A DNA stretch of 64,000 bases from Gaiellasilicea sp963763755 (GTDB lineage Bacteria > Actinomycetota > Thermoleophilia > Gaiellales > Gaiellaceae): positions 558,001-622,000 of the forward strand of contig CAVXQE010000012.1 of the NCBI GenBank assembly GCA_963763755.1, written 5' to 3'. The notes under the pieces are model-generated. The model saw nothing but the letters and a program-made list of their open reading frames with translations, searched no databases and was not told the DNA's origin. A program made the position numbers and the translations under genes. Shown in pieces: positions 1 to 9,645 of this stretch (positions within the stretch are counted from its first letter, which is position 1; each line of letters opens with the position of its first letter).

Positions 1-344
1 AGTTTCCTGCGGGCGACACCGCGAAGGCCAGTGAGTTCTGGGGCTCGCTCTTCGGCTGGAACTTCGAGTCGTATCCCGGGCCGAGCGAGTACCTCATGAC
101 CCGGTTCTCGGACAACCAGGGCGGCGCGATCTACGGCGCCGAGGGCGACGAGCGCGGGGCCCGCGTGTACTTCGACGTCGACGACATCAATACCGGGATC
201 GCTCGTGTCAAGGAGCTCGGCGGCGAGGCCGGCGAGGGGATGCCGGTGCCGTCGATGGGCTGGTTCGCGACCTGCACGGACACCGAGGGAAACAAGTTCG
301 GTCTCTGGCAGACGGATCCGAACGCACCGAACCCGGGCGCGTAG
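1..344 (+). CDS. VOC (glyoxalase/bleomycin-resistance fold) family protein, 5' partial
   Basis: The frame is open from base 3 to the stop at 344, so the start lies outside the window; about 113 residues are visible. The segment KASEFWGSLFGWNF near the visible start and TEGNKFGLWQTD near the end are the usual opening and closing motifs of a vicinal-oxygen-chelate domain, the second being the strand that often supplies a metal-ligand or substrate contact. One domain is seen; a second may lie upstream. It faces the convergent amidohydrolase gene 8 bases away. Substrate cannot be predicted. Confidence 0.85.
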   Translation, partial: FPAGDTAKASEFWGSLFGWNFESYPGPSEYLMTRFSDNQGGAIYGAEGDERGARVYFDVDDINTGIARVKELGGEAGEGMPVPSMGWFATCTDTEGNKFGLWQTDPNAPNPGA

Positions 345-351
345 CCGAATC

Positions 352-1929
352 TCAGTGCGGGCGGGGAGCGGCCACGTTCCCCGCCCGCAGCGCCCGGCCG
401 GCGAGCGCGCCGGTGTGCCGTCCGTCGTCGACCACGACGACGCCGTTCACGAGCACGTACGGGATCCCCTCCGGCTGGAGGCGAGGGTCGTCGTAGGTCG
501 CCGTGTCGCGGATCGTCTCGGGATCGATGCAGGTGACGTCGGCGGCCATGCCGGGGCGAAGGAGGCCGCGGTCGGGAAAACCGAGCCGCTGCGCCGGTAG
601 CGAGGTCATCTTCCGCACCGCCTGCTCCCACGTGAGGATCCCGAGCTCGCGCACGTAGACGGCGAAGTACCGCGGGAACGTCCCCCAGCCGCGCGGGTGC
701 GGCCGGTCGCCGACGATGATCCCGTCGCTGCCGACGGTGTGCGACCAGTGCGCCATCGTCGTGCGCACGTTCTCCTCGTTGCCTGTATGGGCAATGCACG
801 AGACGCCGAGGTTCCGCTCCACGAGAAGGTCGCAGACGTAGTCGATCGGACGAGCGCCCGCCGCCGCCGCGGACTCCGAGACCGGGCGTCCATCGACGAC
901 GATCACCGACCAGTCCATCGGGATCTCGTGGAAGCCGTCCGAGCCCTCGTCCTCGATCTCGACGCGCAGGCGCTCGCGCAGTGCCGGGTCACGTAGCCGC
1001 TCGAGCGTGGCCGCGCTGCCGCCGACGTGCATCCAGCTCGGCAGGAACGCGTGCAGGTACGTGGAGCCTGCGAGATACGGATAGGTGTCGAGCGTGACCT
1101 CGATCCGGTCGTCTCGCGCCTGGTCGATCATCGCCAGCAGCTCGGGTGCGCGTCCCTTGTTGATCTCGTAGCCGAGATGCGCGTGCGCGAGGTGCAGGGG
1201 CACGCCGGAGCGGCGCGCGATCTCGATGCAGTCGGCATAGGCCTCGAGCGCGTGCTTCCCGTAGTTGCGGTGATGCGGCGTGTAGTAGCCGCCGTGCTCG
1301 CGGACGACCTCGAGCAGCGCGACGATCTCGTCGTCGTCGGCGTACATCCCCGGCGTGTAGGTCAGTCCCGTCGACAGGCCGACGGCGCCCTGCTCGAGCG
1401 CCTCGGCCAGCAGCCGCTTCATGTGCGCCAGCTCGTCGGCGGTGGGCGCCCGGTCGTCGGTGCCCATCGCGATCATCCGGATCGTCCCGTGCGGCGCGAG
1501 ATAGGCCGCGTTGATCGCGATCCCGTCGGCGTCGAGCCGGTCGAGGTACTCGCCGACCGTCCGCCAGCTCCAGTCGAACCCGGGCGGATCCTCGTTCCAG
1601 GCGGCGAGCTGTCCGCGCAGCTGCTCGAGCACCTCGTCCGTGACCGGCGCGTAGCTGAGCCCGTCCTGGCCGATCACGTCGAGCGTCACGCCCTGCTGCA
1701 CCTTCGCCTCGTGCCGGGGATTCACGAGCAGCTGCAGGTCGGAGTGCGTGTGCATGTCGACGAAGCCCGGGCAGACGAAGAGGCCGTCGGCATCGATCAC
1801 GCGCTCGGCCGGCTCGTCGACGCGGCCGACGGCCGCGATCCGGTCGCCCGCGATGCCGACGTCCGCGCGGTACCAGGGATTGCCGGCGCCGTCGATCACG
1901 CGTCCGCCGCTGATCAGGACGTCGAGCAT
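352..1929 (-). CDS. Amidohydrolase of the N-acyl-D-amino-acid deacylase (D-aminoacylase) family
   Basis: 525 residues, about the family's usual length. It begins with the amidohydrolase composite domain (LDVLISGGRVIDGAGNPW), then GFVDMHTHSDLQ, whose HxH pair binds the first metal of the TIM barrel, and ends with the returning small domain (GLLRPGMAADVTCID). It would hydrolyse an N-acyl or related amide bond in the cytoplasm. The ATG at 1929 shares one base with the TAA of the upstream SDR gene (TAATG), which fixes the start and implies translational coupling. It is the last gene of the binding protein-permease-permease-SDR run, so the substrate is probably what the transporter imports or a derivative of it; an N-acylated sugar or amino compound is a guess. 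Confidence 0.87.
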   Translation of the reverse strand: MLDVLISGGRVIDGAGNPWYRADVGIAGDRIAAVGRVDEPAERVIDADGLFVCPGFVDMHTHSDLQLLVNPRHEAKVQQGVTLDVIGQDGLSYAPVTDEVLEQLRGQLAAWNEDPPGFDWSWRTVGEYLDRLDADGIAINAAYLAPHGTIRMIAMGTDDRAPTADELAHMKRLLAEALEQGAVGLSTGLTYTPGMYADDDEIVALLEVVREHGGYYTPHHRNYGKHALEAYADCIEIARRSGVPLHLAHAHLGYEINKGRAPELLAMIDQARDDRIEVTLDTYPYLAGSTYLHAFLPSWMHVGGSAATLERLRDPALRERLRVEIEDEGSDGFHEIPMDWSVIVVDGRPVSESAAAAGARPIDYVCDLLVERNLGVSCIAHTGNEENVRTTMAHWSHTVGSDGIIVGDRPHPRGWGTFPRYFAVYVRELGILTWEQAVRKMTSLPAQRLGFPDRGLLRPGMAADVTCIDPETIRDTATYDDPRLQPEGIPYVLVNGVVVVDDGRHTGALAGRALRAGNVAAPRPH

Positions 1930-2708
1930 TACGTCTCGTCGTCGGGCGAGAAGTTGGCGACGAGCTCGCGCGCCATCTGTGCGTTGCCGGCGAGCAGCCC
2001 GCCGTCGACCCGGAGCACGTCGCCGCTGATCCACGACGCGTCGTCGGAGGCGAGGAAGGCGGCTGCGTTCGCCACGTCCTCGGGCTCACCAACCCGGCCC
2101 AGCGGGTACCAGCGAACGAGCCGCTCGAAGATCGCCGGCTCCTTGTCCACGCGCTCCTGCCAGATGGGCGAGCGGATCGTGCCGGGCGCGATCGCGACGA
2201 CCCGAATCCCATGCTTGCCGTAACGGACGGCCATGCTGCGCGTGAGGCTGATCAAGCCGGCCTTCGCGGCGCTGTACGGCTCGTTCGCAAAGAAGGCGAT
2301 CCCGTTCACGGACGAGATGTTCACGATCACCCCCGAGCCCTGCTCGATCATCCCCGGCAGGACGGCCTTCGAGCACAGGAATGCGGACTTGAGGTTGAGG
2401 GTGAGGTCCCCGTCCCACTCCTCCTCGCTGATCTCGAGCACGTCGTCGGCGAAGCCGCCGCCGGCATTGTTGACGAGCACGTCGATCCGGCCTGCAACGT
2501 CGACCAGCCGCGCGACGTCCGCGGCCACGGTGACGTCCGCCTGCACCGCCGAGCCGCCGATCTCGGCAGCCACTTCCTCGGCCGACTCGCCGAGCAGATC
2601 GGCGACCACGACCGCCGCACCCTCCGCCGCGAAGCGCCGGCAGGTCGCGCGCCCGATCCCAGAGCCGCCGCCGGTCACGACCGCCCGCTTGCCAGAGAGG
2701 CGACTCAC
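1929..2708 (-). CDS. SDR-family NAD(P)-dependent oxidoreductase
   Basis: 259 residues, a classical short-chain dehydrogenase. Visible are the nucleotide-binding GGGSGIGRA motif near residue 14, NNAGG after the fourth strand, the catalytic Ser in NISSVNG, and the YxxxK pair in YSAAKAG; the C-terminal GDVLRVDGG is also typical. It should oxidise a hydroxyl or reduce a carbonyl of a small metabolite. The GTG start at 2708 overlaps the permease stop in a GTGA, and its own stop overlaps the amidohydrolase ATG, so it is embedded in the transporter operon and most likely acts on the imported compound. Confidence 0.92.
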   Translation of the reverse strand: MSRLSGKRAVVTGGGSGIGRATCRRFAAEGAAVVVADLLGESAEEVAAEIGGSAVQADVTVAADVARLVDVAGRIDVLVNNAGGGFADDVLEISEEEWDGDLTLNLKSAFLCSKAVLPGMIEQGSGVIVNISSVNGIAFFANEPYSAAKAGLISLTRSMAVRYGKHGIRVVAIAPGTIRSPIWQERVDKEPAIFERLVRWYPLGRVGEPEDVANAAAFLASDDASWISGDVLRVDGGLLAGNAQMARELVANFSPDDET

Positions 2709-3598
2709 CCCTTCAGCGCTCCTTCCTGCAGCCCGCGCATGTACCAGCGGTTCACGATGATGAACGCGATCAGGCCGGGCAGGATCGCGACGACGAACAT
2801 CGCCGCCATCGTCGGCCACAGCCACTGGCCGAAGCCCGCGTTCGCCGACGCGAGCACCACCGTCAGCGTCCGCTTGTCCTGGTCGTTGGTGAGCGTGTTC
2901 GCGAGCAGCCATTCCCCCCACGCCGCGATGAAGTTCGTGATCAGGACGACGATCACGCCGTTGCGGACGAGCGGGAGCATGATGCGGCGCAGGATCATGA
3001 ACGAGCTTGCGCCGTCGACTCGCGCCGATTCGGGCAGCTCTCTCGGGATCGTCTCGAAGACGCCGCGCATGATGAAGATGCTCACCGCGAGAGCGAGCGT
3101 CTGGTACGGGAGGAGCAGCCCCCAGGTCGAGTTGATCAGCCCGAGCCGGTCCTGGATCTCCCAGATCGAGATCAGGCCCGTGACGCGGCTCGGGACGAAG
3201 AGCGACGCGACGAGGATCGCCAGCACGAGCCGCTTCCCCGGCGTCGGCAGGTGCACGAGCGCGTAGCCGGCGAGCACAGCGATCGTGGTCGTGATCACCA
3301 TCGTGGAGAGCGTGAGGATGATGCTGTTCTCGATGTTCTGCGGCAGCGTGTCGATCGCCGTCAACGCTGTGCGGTAGGAGCTGAAGTCGAAGTGGTTCGG
3401 CCAGATGTGGTTCGTGTACGCGTCGGGCAGCGACTTGATCGAGAGCAGGAAGACCCAGAAGATCGGGAAGAGGATGATCACGCAGAAGACGAGGAGGATC
3501 CCGTGCTTGACGATCGAGCCCCAGGGGAACCGCCTGCCGCGCGGCCGCCGCCGCCTGTGGGTGGCGGCGATCGGCTCGGCTTCCACGCGCGTCGCCAT
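2705..3598 (-). CDS. Carbohydrate ABC transporter permease (MalG-type)
   Basis: 297 residues with about six membrane segments, beginning at FPWGSIVKHGILLVF. The cytoplasmic EAA loop reads ELPESARVDGASSF and contacts the ATPase. The ATG at 3598 shares one base with the stop of the upstream permease (TGATG), which supports this start over a longer reading. In this family the MalG-type subunit pairs with the MalF-type subunit encoded immediately before it. Location in the operon between permease and SDR supports uptake of a sugar or sugar derivative. Confidence 0.93.
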   Translation of the reverse strand: MATRVEAEPIAATHRRRRPRGRRFPWGSIVKHGILLVFCVIILFPIFWVFLLSIKSLPDAYTNHIWPNHFDFSSYRTALTAIDTLPQNIENSIILTLSTMVITTTIAVLAGYALVHLPTPGKRLVLAILVASLFVPSRVTGLISIWEIQDRLGLINSTWGLLLPYQTLALAVSIFIMRGVFETIPRELPESARVDGASSFMILRRIMLPLVRNGVIVVLITNFIAAWGEWLLANTLTNDQDKRTLTVVLASANAGFGQWLWPTMAAMFVVAILPGLIAFIIVNRWYMRGLQEGALKG

Positions 3599-4554
3599 CA
3601 GTCGCGGTTCCTGAACGCGTAGAAGAGCCAGAGCACGACGGCGAGCATCCCGATCGTGCCGATCCACCCGATCGCAGCCGCGTAGCCGCGGTTCTGGTCA
3701 CCGACCTGGAAGGCCGTGTCCCACATGTAGACCGTCCAGGTGTACGTCGGCTTCGAGCGGTCGAACCCGCCGGTGAGGATGTACTCGTCGATCAGCGCGT
3801 ACGCCGTGCCGAAGCGCAGCACGACGAGCACGAGCAGGATCGGCCGCAGCCGGGCGAACGTGATCCGCCAGAAGATGCGCCATTCGCTCGCGCCGTCGAC
3901 GCGCGCCGACTCGTACAGCTCCTTCGGGATCGTCGAGAGGCCGGCGAGGTAGAACATCGTGTGGAAGCCGAGCCCCCACCACCACTCCATCAGCGCCAGT
4001 GAGATGAAGGTGGTGTTCGTCGAGCCGAGCCACGTCGGCTGGTTCGTGAGGTCGTAGACGTGGAGGACGTCGACGAGGACGTAGTTGATCGGGCCGATCC
4101 CGTTCGAGTACATCCACACCCAGAGGATGAAGATCAGCGGGCCGGGAATCATCGCCGGCAGCAGCAGGATGAGCCGGTAGGTGCTCGCGACCTTCTGGTT
4201 GCGCACGCGGTCGACCAGCACCGCGATGACCATCGGCAGGAACACCATCCCCGGGAGGAAGATCGCGGTGAAGATCGCCGCGTGCCAGAGCCCGGTGCGC
4301 ACGAGCGGGTCCTGCAGAGCGTTGACGTAGTTCTCGAACCCGATCCACTTCGCCGACTCCGGCGAGTCGTCGAGCAGGAAGCTGAAGTTCGTGAACGAGA
4401 TCCAGAGCGCCCGGACGATCGGCCACAGCTGCCAGCCGACGAAGAAGACGAGCGCCGGGATCAGGTACGGCCACGTCCGCACGAAGCGGGTCGTCGACCG
4501 CCAGAAGATGTGAAAGCCGGAAGGCGGCCGGACAGCGGCTGCTCTACTAGCCAC
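3598..4554 (-). CDS. Carbohydrate ABC transporter permease (MalF-type)
   Basis: 318 residues starting with GTG at 4554. Six or so hydrophobic segments are visible, the first at TWPYLIPALVFFVGWQ, and the EAA loop reads ELYESARVDGASEW. It forms the heterodimeric membrane channel with the next gene's product. It follows the binding-protein gene by 50 bases and overlaps the next gene by one base. Its ATPase is probably the divergent gene at 6105, since no other ATPase is in the run. Confidence 0.93.
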   Translation of the reverse strand: MASRAAAVRPPSGFHIFWRSTTRFVRTWPYLIPALVFFVGWQLWPIVRALWISFTNFSFLLDDSPESAKWIGFENYVNALQDPLVRTGLWHAAIFTAIFLPGMVFLPMVIAVLVDRVRNQKVASTYRLILLLPAMIPGPLIFILWVWMYSNGIGPINYVLVDVLHVYDLTNQPTWLGSTNTTFISLALMEWWWGLGFHTMFYLAGLSTIPKELYESARVDGASEWRIFWRITFARLRPILLVLVVLRFGTAYALIDEYILTGGFDRSKPTYTWTVYMWDTAFQVGDQNRGYAAAIGWIGTIGMLAVVLWLFYAFRNRD

Positions 4555-4604
4555 CGCCCGGCCGCCTCACCCTAGGAGGGAACACGGCTCCGGGGGACAG
4601 ATCG

Positions 4605-5988
4605 CTACCCCTTCCGGCTCTTCTTCACCTCGGCCGCCACGAGGGCCTTTGCCTTCGCGAGCGCCTTCTTCGGATTCTTCTCGTCGCCCTTCAGGTACGC
4701 CTCCCACGCGGGCTTCCCGATCACGAACTGGGTCAGGCCGAACTTGTGCGTGCGGATCGCCTTGCTCGTCGCGAGCTCCTTGCGAACCGTGAACGCCCAG
4801 TCGGCCATCCAGGGCGGTGGCGACTTCACCCACTTCTTCCAGTGCGACTGGTACGGGGAGAGCTGGCCGGACGCGCCGCGGACATCCTTGCCGAGCGCGT
4901 GCTGCCAGATGCGCGTGTCGTAGGTCAGGAACTTCATGTAGTCGGCGGCCTGCTGCTTGTTCTCGCCGTACTTGAAGAGCGCCGCGCCCGTGTTCCAGAA
5001 CACCGTGCCGCCCCCGCTCCTCGCCTTCGGCAGTCCGGCGATGTGCAGCACCTTCGGGTCGGGCCAGGTGCCGGCGAAGCGTGTCGGCGCGTTCTGGTAC
5101 TTGACGTAGTAGGCCGCCTGACGTCCGGCGAATGCCTCCTCGTCCGGCGTCGTGTTCACGCCGCCGTCGACCTTGCCCTCCTCGAGGATGTTCTTCGGCG
5201 CGACCTCCATCAGCCGCTTCATGATCTCGAGGGCGTTCACGACGGCCTCGTTCGTGAAGTCGAACAGCCCTTCAGGCGTGTAGACGTTCGTGTTGAACGT
5301 GTGGGCGATCGGCGCGAGCGAGCGCCAGCCGTGCGCGTCGAACACGGCACCGTACGGCGCCGCCTTCGAGCTGACGACCTTCTTCGCGTTCGCGATGAAC
5401 TCATCCCAGGTCTTCGGCGCCTTGTTCGGGTCGAGCCCGGCGTTCTTGACGAGCTCGCCGTTCCAGGCCTGGATGATGATGTCGAGCAGGAACGGGAACG
5501 ACCAGATGTGCCCCTTGTAGGTCGCTTCCTGCCGGATCGACGGGATCAGGTCGGCGAGCACCGACTTCGGGATGTACTTGTCCCAGGGCTCGATCGTGCC
5601 GGACTCGATCAGGGCGCCCATCTCGACGAACGGCGTCATGCCGACGTACACGTCCCACGTGCTCTTCTTCTTCTTCGCCTCGGCGACGAAGCGGTCGATG
5701 CCGAAGCCCTGCACCGGCGCGATCTTCGCGTCGAGCTTGTGGTTCTTCGCGTAGTCCTTGTTGATCGCCTTCGGGATGTCGGGGTACAGCCCGTAGATCC
5801 ACTGGTAGAAGGTCGGCGTCAGCGACCGCGCTTCCATCCCCGCCAGCGCGGTCCCCGGCGCCGAAGAGCGCCGAGAGCCCGTAGACACCTGCGCCGGCGG
5901 CGGCTCCTCGCTTGAGCACGTCCGCTCGCGACATTCCCGCTTCGAGCTCTTCGGCGAGAAGCTCGTCGAACACGTCCCGGTCGTCCAT
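4605..5988 (-). CDS. Extracellular solute-binding protein (family 1, carbohydrate ABC type); frameshifted
   Basis: The protein begins MDDRDVFDELLAEELEAG, followed by a Tat-like or lipoprotein-like export region with RADVLKRGAAAGAGVY, then a long binding-protein body (YQWIYGLYPDIPK through the C-terminal KKALAKAK). A strong AGGAGGGAG lies 5 bases upstream of the ATG at 5988. One extra base around 5850 (after the GAG of LFGAG) throws the downstream part out of frame; removing it joins the two halves into a protein of about 460 residues. It delivers the solute to the two permeases that follow. The divergent ATPase gene lies on the other side of a 116-base promoter region. Confidence 0.88.
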
Positions 5989-6032
5989 GTTTCTCCCTCC
6001 TGCTCCCTTGGCTGAGGCCGAAAGCGAGGCGA

Positions 6033-6061
6033 ACGTAACATGGTCGGACGATGTAATGCAA
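6033..6061 (-). promoter_or_regulatory. Candidate sigma-70-type promoter of the transporter operon
   Basis: On the minus strand TTGCAT (6056-6061) and TTACGT (6033-6038) are separated by 17 bases, and the predicted transcript start would lie about 40 bases before the binding-protein ATG. It is AT-richer than its surroundings. The match is partial, so this is a prediction only. Confidence 0.35.
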
Positions 6062-6074
6062 GTATGTTGTAATG
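6052..6074. promoter_or_regulatory. Possible operator: direct repeat TGTAATG in the divergent control region
   Basis: TGTAATG occurs at 6052-6058 and again at 6068-6074, 16 bases apart, about one and a half helical turns, between the divergent binding-protein and ATPase genes. The first copy overlaps the candidate -35 box. A repressor of the sugar locus could bind here, but no regulator gene is next to it. Confidence 0.3.
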
Positions 6075-6104
6075 ACAACTCGCGCGGGTGCATACTCACC
6101 CCTC

Positions 6105-7327
6105 GTGAGCACCTCCACAGGCTCCCCCGCGTCCGTCACGTTCGACCGCGTGACGAAGGTGCTACGACAACGTCACGGCGGTCGACGACTTCTCGCTCGA
6201 GGTCGAGGCGGGCGAGTTCATGGTCTTCGTCGGGCCCTCCGGCTGCGGCAAGACGACCGCCCTGCGCATGGTCGCCGGCCTCGAGGAGATCACCGCCGGC
6301 GAGATCGCGATCGGCGACGAGACGGTCAACGAGCTCGATCCGCGCCAGCGCGACGTGGCGATGGTCTTCCAGAACTACGCGCTCTATCCGCACATGACGG
6401 TCTTCGACAACATCGCCTTCGGCCTGCGCGCGCGCCGCGCGCCGAAGTCCGAGATCCGGCGCCGCGTCGAGAGCGCCGGCCAGGCGCTCGGCCTGGCCGA
6501 CCTGCTGCAGCGCAAGCCGCGCCAGCTCTCCGGCGGCCAGCGCCAGCGCGTCGCGATGGGCCGCGCGATCGTGCGCCAGCCGCGGGTCTTCCTGATGGAC
6601 GAGCCGCTCTCGAACCTCGACGCCCGCCTGCGCGTGCAGATGCGCGCGGAGGTCGCCCGGGTGCAGCGCGAGCTGGGCGTGACGACGATCTACGTCACGC
6701 ACGACCAGGTGGAGGCGATGACGATGGGCGACCGCGTCGCCGTGATGCGCAACGGCGTGCTGCAGCAGACCGGCGATCCGCAGGTGGTCTTCGACCGGCC
6801 CGCGAACCTCTTCGTCGCGAGCTTCATCGGCAGCCCGCCGATGAACCTCGTGCAGGCGCAGCTCGCCGAGAGCGGCAGCGGTCTCGCCGTCAAGGTCGGT
6901 GAGCAGGAGCTGCCGATCCCCGCCGAGACGGTCGCCGAGCGTCCGGGGCTGCGCGCCTACGCCGGGCGCACGATCGGCCTCGGAGTCCGGCCGGAGCACC
7001 TGCGCGAGGCGAACGGCGACGGCGGTGTGCGCCTCCGCGGCGCCGTCCGCGCGACCGAGGCGCTCGGCTCCGAGTTCCTCGTCCACCTCGAGGTCGCGGC
7101 CGAGCCGGTGCTCACCGAGGAGGTACGCGAGGTCGCCGGCGACGTCGATGCTGCGGCGCTTCAGCGGCTCGAGTCGGAGGCGATGGAGCGGCGCACGGTG
7201 GTGATCGCGCGGCTCGAGACACAGCGCCGGCCGGCAGTCGACGCGCCGATCGAGGTCGCCGTCGACACGCGGCGGCTCCACTTCTTCGACCTCGACAACG
7301 GGATCGCGATCTACGACCTCGGCGTGA
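6105..7327 (+). CDS. Carbohydrate ABC transporter ATP-binding protein (MalK/UgpC type); frameshifted
   Basis: GTG start at 6105. Walker A GPSGCGKTT, Q-loop FQNYALYP, signature LSGGQRQRVAMGRA, Walker B VFLMDEPLSNLDA and the switch region YVTHDQVEAM are all intact, followed by a C-terminal TOBE/OB domain of about 130 residues with a small insertion. One extra base near 6163 (before the TAC of the expected KVYDNVTAVDD) breaks the N-terminal strand. At the other end the frame runs without a stop into the sugar kinase. Dropping one G near 7321 would create a TGA at 7325-7327 that overlaps the kinase GTG, the usual arrangement. It most likely energises the permeases encoded divergently. Confidence 0.88.
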
Positions 7328-8215
7328 GGGTCCTGACGCTCGGCGAGTCGATGGCGCTGCTCGACCCGCTGGAGGACGGCGAGTTGCGGCTCGGCATGCC
7401 GCTGACGCTCCGCTTCGCGGGCGCCGAGTCGAACTTCGCGATCGCCCTGGCGCGGCTCGGCATCGACGTCGCGTGGATCTCGAAGCTCGGCCGCGATCCG
7501 TTCGGCGACCTGATCCTCGCCGCCGTCGCGGGCGAAGGCGTCGAGACGCGCTGGGTGCTGCGCGACGACGCGCCGACCGGTCTCTTCTGCAAGTGGCGCG
7601 CGGGCGGGCGGTCGCACGTCACCTACCGCCGCGCCGGCTCGGCCGCCTCGCGACTGCAGAGTCGGCGACGTGCCGGACGAGGCGCTCGACGGCGTGCAGG
7701 TCGTCCACCTGACCGGGATCACGATGGCGATCTCGGAGAGCGCCCGCGAGCTCGTTCTCGACGTCGCGCGGCGGGCAAAGGAGCGAGGCGCGACGGTCGT
7801 CTTCGACCCCAACTTCCGCCCCGCGCTGCCGGACACGCCCGAGGCCGCGGCCGCACGGCAGCAAGCGGTTCTGGAGCACGTCGACTGGTACCTCTGCGGC
7901 GAGGGCGAGGCCGAGCTCCTCTGGCCCGGCGGCGAGATCCCTGTCCCCTCGGTGATCCGCGTCGGCGCAAGAGGCGCGATCGTCGACGGCGTCGAGGTGC
8001 CGCCGCCGCGGACGGCGTCGGTCGTCGACGAGGTCGGCGCCGGCGACGCGTTCGCAGCCGGCTTCGTCTACGGCCTGCTGGAAGGATGGAGCCCGGCGGA
8101 ATGCGCGCGAGCCGGCAACGTGATCGCCGCGGGTGCGCTGGCCGGCACCGGCGACTGGGAGACGCTCCCACGCCTCGAGGACGTGCGCGCCGATCTCCTT
8201 ACTCGCGCTCCCTGA
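7324..8215 (+). CDS. PfkB-family sugar kinase (2-keto-3-deoxygluconate kinase-like); frameshifted
   Basis: Starts RVLTLGESMALLDP, the usual opening of the ribokinase fold, and carries the second PfkB signature DEVGAGDAFAAGF, whose Asp is the catalytic base and whose GAGD forms the anion hole. About 296 residues after removing one extra base near 7655 (between SRL and VGDVPDEALDG). It would phosphorylate a sugar or sugar acid, consistent with the neighbouring carbohydrate transporter. The closest-looking group is 2-dehydro-3-deoxygluconokinase, but substrate assignment is not secure. The stop overlaps the convergent oxidase gene by 17 bases. Confidence 0.82.
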
Positions 8216-9581
8216 AGATCTTTCCCGGGTTGAGGATCGACTGCGGGTCGAGCGCCGCCTTCACGACCCTCATCACGTCGATCGCCGGGCCGTGCTCCTG
8301 CTCGACGTAGGCGATCTTGCCGTGGCCGACGCCGTGCTCTCCGGTCGTCGTGCCGCCGAGCGCGAGAGCCCGCTCGACCATCCGCCCGTTCAGGCGGCGC
8401 GCCTCGGCGACGTGGCTCTCGTCGTCGGGATCGATGAGCAGCGTGACGTGGAAGTTCCCATCCCCCACATGCCCCACGATCGGCGCTTGCAGGAACGACG
8501 CGTCGAGATCGCGCTTCGTCTCGACGAGGCACTCCGCGAGGCGGGAGATCGGGACGCACACGTCGGTGATGAAGCCCTTGGCGCCCGGCGCGAGCTGCAG
8601 TGCCGCGTAGTACGCGTCGTGTCGCGCGCGCCAGAGCGCGTTGCGCTCCTCGGTGCTCGTCGCCCACGCGAACCCCGTTCCCCCGTGCCCGCCGGCGATC
8701 TCCGCGACCGCCTCAGCCTGCTCCTTCGTCCCCGCCTCCGAGCCGTGGAGCTCGATGAAGAGCGTCGGCACCTCCGGGAGCTCGGTGCCCGAGTAGCTGT
8801 TGCAGGCTCGCACCTGGACCTCGTCGAGGAGCTCGATCCGCGCCACCGGGATGCCGAGCTGGATCGTCTCGATCACCGAGTCGACGGCGCCCTCGATCGT
8901 CTCGAACGCGCAGGTCGCGGACGCGATCACCTCCGGGATGCCGAAGAGCCTGAGCGCCACCTCGGTGATCACCCCGAGCGTCCCCTCGCTGCCGACGAAG
9001 AGCCGCGTCAGGTCGTAGCCCGCCGCCGACTTCCGCGCCCGGCCGCCCGTCCGGATGATGCGGCCGTCGCTGAGAACGACCGTCAGGCCGAGGACGTTCT
9101 CGCGCATCGTCCCGTAGCGCACTGCGGTCGTTCCCGACGCGCGGGTCGCGGCCATGCCGCCGATCGTCGCGTCGGCTCCCGGATCGACGGCGAAGAAGAG
9201 GCCCTCCGGTGCGAGGCGCTGCGCGAGCGCGAGCCGGGTCAGTCCCGCTTCGACGCGGCAGTCGAGATCCGAGCTGTTGACCTCGAGCACCCTGGTCATG
9301 CCGGTGAGATCGATGCTGATCCCGCCGCGCAGCGCGCCGACATGGCCTTCGAGCGAGGTCCCGGCGCCGAACGGGATCACGGGAACACCCGCTGCCGCGC
9401 AGGCGCCGACGACGTCCGCCACCTCCTCGGTCGACTCGGCGAAGAAGACGGCGTCGGGCGGAGCCGACGGGTGGTAGGACTCGTCCCGCCCGTGCAGGTC
9501 GAGCACCGACTCGCTCGTGGAGACGCGCGTGCCGTAGCGCGAGCGGAGCTCCTCGATGACGCTGGCGGACCCCTCATGCAT
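8199..9581 (-). CDS. FAD-linked oxidase, glycolate oxidase subunit GlcD / D-lactate dehydrogenase type
   Basis: 460 residues and intact. The PCMH-type FAD domain shows IPFGAGTSLEGH and the flavin/pyrophosphate motif FVGSEGTLGVITEVAL; the C-terminal cap has HVGDGNFH and GEHGVGHGK, whose His residues belong to the active site. It oxidises a 2-hydroxy acid such as glycolate or D-lactate to the keto acid, passing electrons to a membrane carrier. No GlcE/GlcF partners are next to it, so it may be a single-subunit D-lactate dehydrogenase form. It converges with the kinase gene. Confidence 0.9.
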   Translation of the reverse strand: MHEGSASVIEELRSRYGTRVSTSESVLDLHGRDESYHPSAPPDAVFFAESTEEVADVVGACAAAGVPVIPFGAGTSLEGHVGALRGGISIDLTGMTRVLEVNSSDLDCRVEAGLTRLALAQRLAPEGLFFAVDPGADATIGGMAATRASGTTAVRYGTMRENVLGLTVVLSDGRIIRTGGRARKSAAGYDLTRLFVGSEGTLGVITEVALRLFGIPEVIASATCAFETIEGAVDSVIETIQLGIPVARIELLDEVQVRACNSYSGTELPEVPTLFIELHGSEAGTKEQAEAVAEIAGGHGGTGFAWATSTEERNALWRARHDAYYAALQLAPGAKGFITDVCVPISRLAECLVETKRDLDASFLQAPIVGHVGDGNFHVTLLIDPDDESHVAEARRLNGRMVERALALGGTTTGEHGVGHGKIAYVEQEHGPAIDVMRVVKAALDPQSILNPGKIFRERE

Positions 9582-9645
9582 CTCGCGTCAAGTCTCGCAG
9601 CATGACAACATCCGCGAGTCGTTCTCGAAGCGGAAGGAGTGGAGC

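Noticed and set aside
6105..8215. Programmed ribosomal frameshifting in the ABC ATPase and kinase genes
   Set aside because: There is no slippery heptamer or downstream stem, and similar single-base shifts are scattered through unrelated genes, so sequencing error explains them better.
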